Assembly (NCBI GenBank): GCA_964594635.1
Contig: CAZQMV010000002.1
Location: 248,001 to 312,000, forward strand
Reading direction: 5' to 3'
DNA from: Berkiella sp964594635
GTDB lineage: Bacteria > Pseudomonadota > Gammaproteobacteria > Berkiellales > Berkiellaceae
DNA: 64,000 nucleotides
The notes under the pieces were generated by a model. It did no database searches. It saw only the letters and a list, made by a program, of their open reading frames with translations, and was not told where the DNA came from. This document shows, one piece after another, positions 62,768-64,000 of the stretch. Made by a program: the position numbers and the translations under genes. How positions within the stretch are numbered: the first letter of the stretch is position 1; every line of letters begins with the position of its first letter.

Positions 62768-64000
62768 AAGAAATGGCTAAGACTTATAATGACTTTCCTT
62801 ACGACAGCTTAGCCATTAAGCAATCGCATCCTTTACATCTTTATCAAATCGCTCGTCTTTGTGGCTTAAGTGCAAAGAACCCTGCCAATGCTAGAATATT
62901 GGAGTTGGGCTGTGCAAGTGGTGGCAATCTTATTCCCATGGCCTATCATCTTCCTAGCGCAGCATTTCTGGGAATTGATTTGGCGGAAAAACAGATTGAG
63001 CAAGGTGCTGCAGTGATTAAAGATTTGCAGTTAACGAATATTCAATTACAGGCGCAATCCATCCTAGATTTTCAAAGCAATGACACCTTTGATTATATTA
63101 TTTGCCACGGCTTGTTCTCTTGGGTACCAATCGAAGTGCAAAACCATGTTTTTGCTCTTTGTCAGCAGTATTTAGCCAAAAATGGCGTGGCATATATCAG
63201 TTATAATACGTTACCTGGTTGGCAAATGGGTAATGTTGTCAGAGATCAGCTACAAGCAAAAACGCAAGATATAGAAGATCCTGTTTTGAAAGTACATTAT
63301 GCTAGGCGCCTGTTGCGAGAATTAAGTTTTGATATGCAAAGTGATCCTAATGCTTATTCACAATTATTACAAAATGAAATTGCTCTGATTAATGAGCACA
63401 GTGATAATCAGCTTTTGCATGAACATTTATCACCCTATAATTATCCGTTGTATATCACTGATTTTGTGCAGCAAGCAGCGCGTTACCAATTACAGTATTT
63501 ATCAGATGCCTTTTTATCTAATGATGAAGTTCTTTTTTCGATCGATCATGAACTGATTGAAACGTTACAAAGACAGGATATTTTAAAAAACCGGCGTTTT
63601 CGTTGCACGTTATTGTGTCATCAAGCCGTTGATAATCTTAACAAACCTTTTTCGCAAGATAATTTTCAAATGAGTTTTCCAATGCTTGAAATAGGACAAT
63701 TGCAAGACAAACCCATCCTTTGTCCCTTGGCTCGCTATCAAGCGAGTTTTCAAGACATTGTGACCAATCATCGGCATGAAAATATCACCCTAACCCCAGT
63801 GGCACAAACGTTAAGCCCTTTCTTAGATGGCAAGCATGATAATAGTGCACTAACTGAGATCTTGGTCACCGAGATAGAAGAAGGGGATCTGATTCTCGTC
63901 GACAAGCAAGGCCAAGAAATTTCAGAAAAAATGGCACGATTAGAGCACGCAGCACAAATCGTTGAAGATACTATAAGGTTGCTAGCAAAGAGTGCCTTGC
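62764..64000 (+). CDS. Class I SAM methyltransferase with regulatory domain (3' end outside window)
   Basis: 412 codons are open to the window edge. The start YNDFPYDSLAIKQSHPLHL and the SAM site ILELGCASGGNLIPMA are followed by GIDLAEKQIEQG, YIICHGLFSWVP and VAYISYNTLPGW. These match the methyltransferase family with the MethyTransf_Reg domain, which also includes rickettsial outer-membrane-protein lysine methyltransferases. Coupled to the MFS gene by four bases. Substrate unknown. Confidence 0.85.
   Translation, partial: MKEMAKTYNDFPYDSLAIKQSHPLHLYQIARLCGLSAKNPANARILELGCASGGNLIPMAYHLPSAAFLGIDLAEKQIEQGAAVIKDLQLTNIQLQAQSILDFQSNDTFDYIICHGLFSWVPIEVQNHVFALCQQYLAKNGVAYISYNTLPGWQMGNVVRDQLQAKTQDIEDPVLKVHYARRLLRELSFDMQSDPNAYSQLLQNEIALINEHSDNQLLHEHLSPYNYPLYITDFVQQAARYQLQYLSDAFLSNDEVLFSIDHELIETLQRQDILKNRRFRCTLLCHQAVDNLNKPFSQDNFQMSFPMLEIGQLQDKPILCPLARYQASFQDIVTNHRHENITLTPVAQTLSPFLDGKHDNSALTEILVTEIEEGDLILVDKQGQEISEKMARLEHAAQIVEDTIRLLAKSAL

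Noticed and set aside
1..64000. Insertion sequences, integrases or prophage genes
   Set aside because: No transposase, integrase or phage structural protein was recognised in the reading frames.

Overview
The window reads as chromosomal DNA of a gammaproteobacterium with fairly low GC. The best guess is an intracellular or host-associated member of the Legionellales (Coxiella/Berkiella/Legionella side). This rests on inference from four things: conserved gammaproteobacterial gene order, a CBU_0592-type small membrane protein, two ankyrin-repeat proteins, and a protein with a eukaryote-like RAP domain. No ribosomal RNA, prophage, insertion sequence or CRISPR array was seen, and no gene-free stretch exceeds 300 bases.

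Layout. 1-5.9 kb: a partial pilU (type IV pilus ATPase) faces qmcA-nfeD, followed by glnE and ilvE. 5.9-19.7 kb: a lipopolysaccharide core region holding a small zinc protein, waaF, waaC, an O-antigen ligase-like protein, a glycosyltransferase, a WaaP-like kinase, hldE and hldD. It is then interrupted by a hairpin-rich spacer, a HicB-like orphan, a RES-Xre toxin-antitoxin pair and an ankyrin protein. It resumes with an outer-membrane barrel, a polysaccharide deacetylase, a WaaE-like glycosyltransferase and waaA. 19.7-24.1 kb: accessory genes, namely the 780-residue RAP/coiled-coil/low-complexity protein, a secreted beta-helix protein and a second ankyrin-like protein.

24.1-31.6 kb: tolC and a PCMT-type methyltransferase diverge from nudF-yqiB-parE-parC, an order known from Pseudomonas. 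31.6-34 kb: an unknown protein and a PilZ-like protein. 34-36.7 kb: the whole EF-P modification system (epmB diverging from efp-epmA). 36.7-39.5 kb: an unknown gene, then psd and rsgA on the minus strand.

39.6-58.5 kb: the classic enterobacterial-type superoperon orn, nnr, tsaE, amiC, mutL, miaA, hfq, hflX, hflK, hflC, yjeT, purA, rnr, rlmB. It carries two interruptions: a CBU_0592-type gene between mutL and miaA, and a 3.5-kb block between miaA and hfq (repeat-bearing His/Lys-rich protein, 58-residue Gln/Pro/Gly-rich protein, queuosine precursor transporter, LemA and TPM proteins). A tRNA-Leu(CAG) lies between purA and rnr. 58.5-64 kb: an HDOD protein, a HI0933-type flavoprotein, and a LysR regulator diverging from an MFS exporter that is translationally coupled to a methyltransferase running off the end.

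The housekeeping genes form pathways that work together: heptose-Kdo core assembly, topoisomerase IV, EF-P lysylation, tRNA modification, and membrane protease control by HflKC. The most unusual content is accessory: the RAP protein, the small-protein module between miaA and hfq with its paired hairpins, and the hairpin array after hldD.
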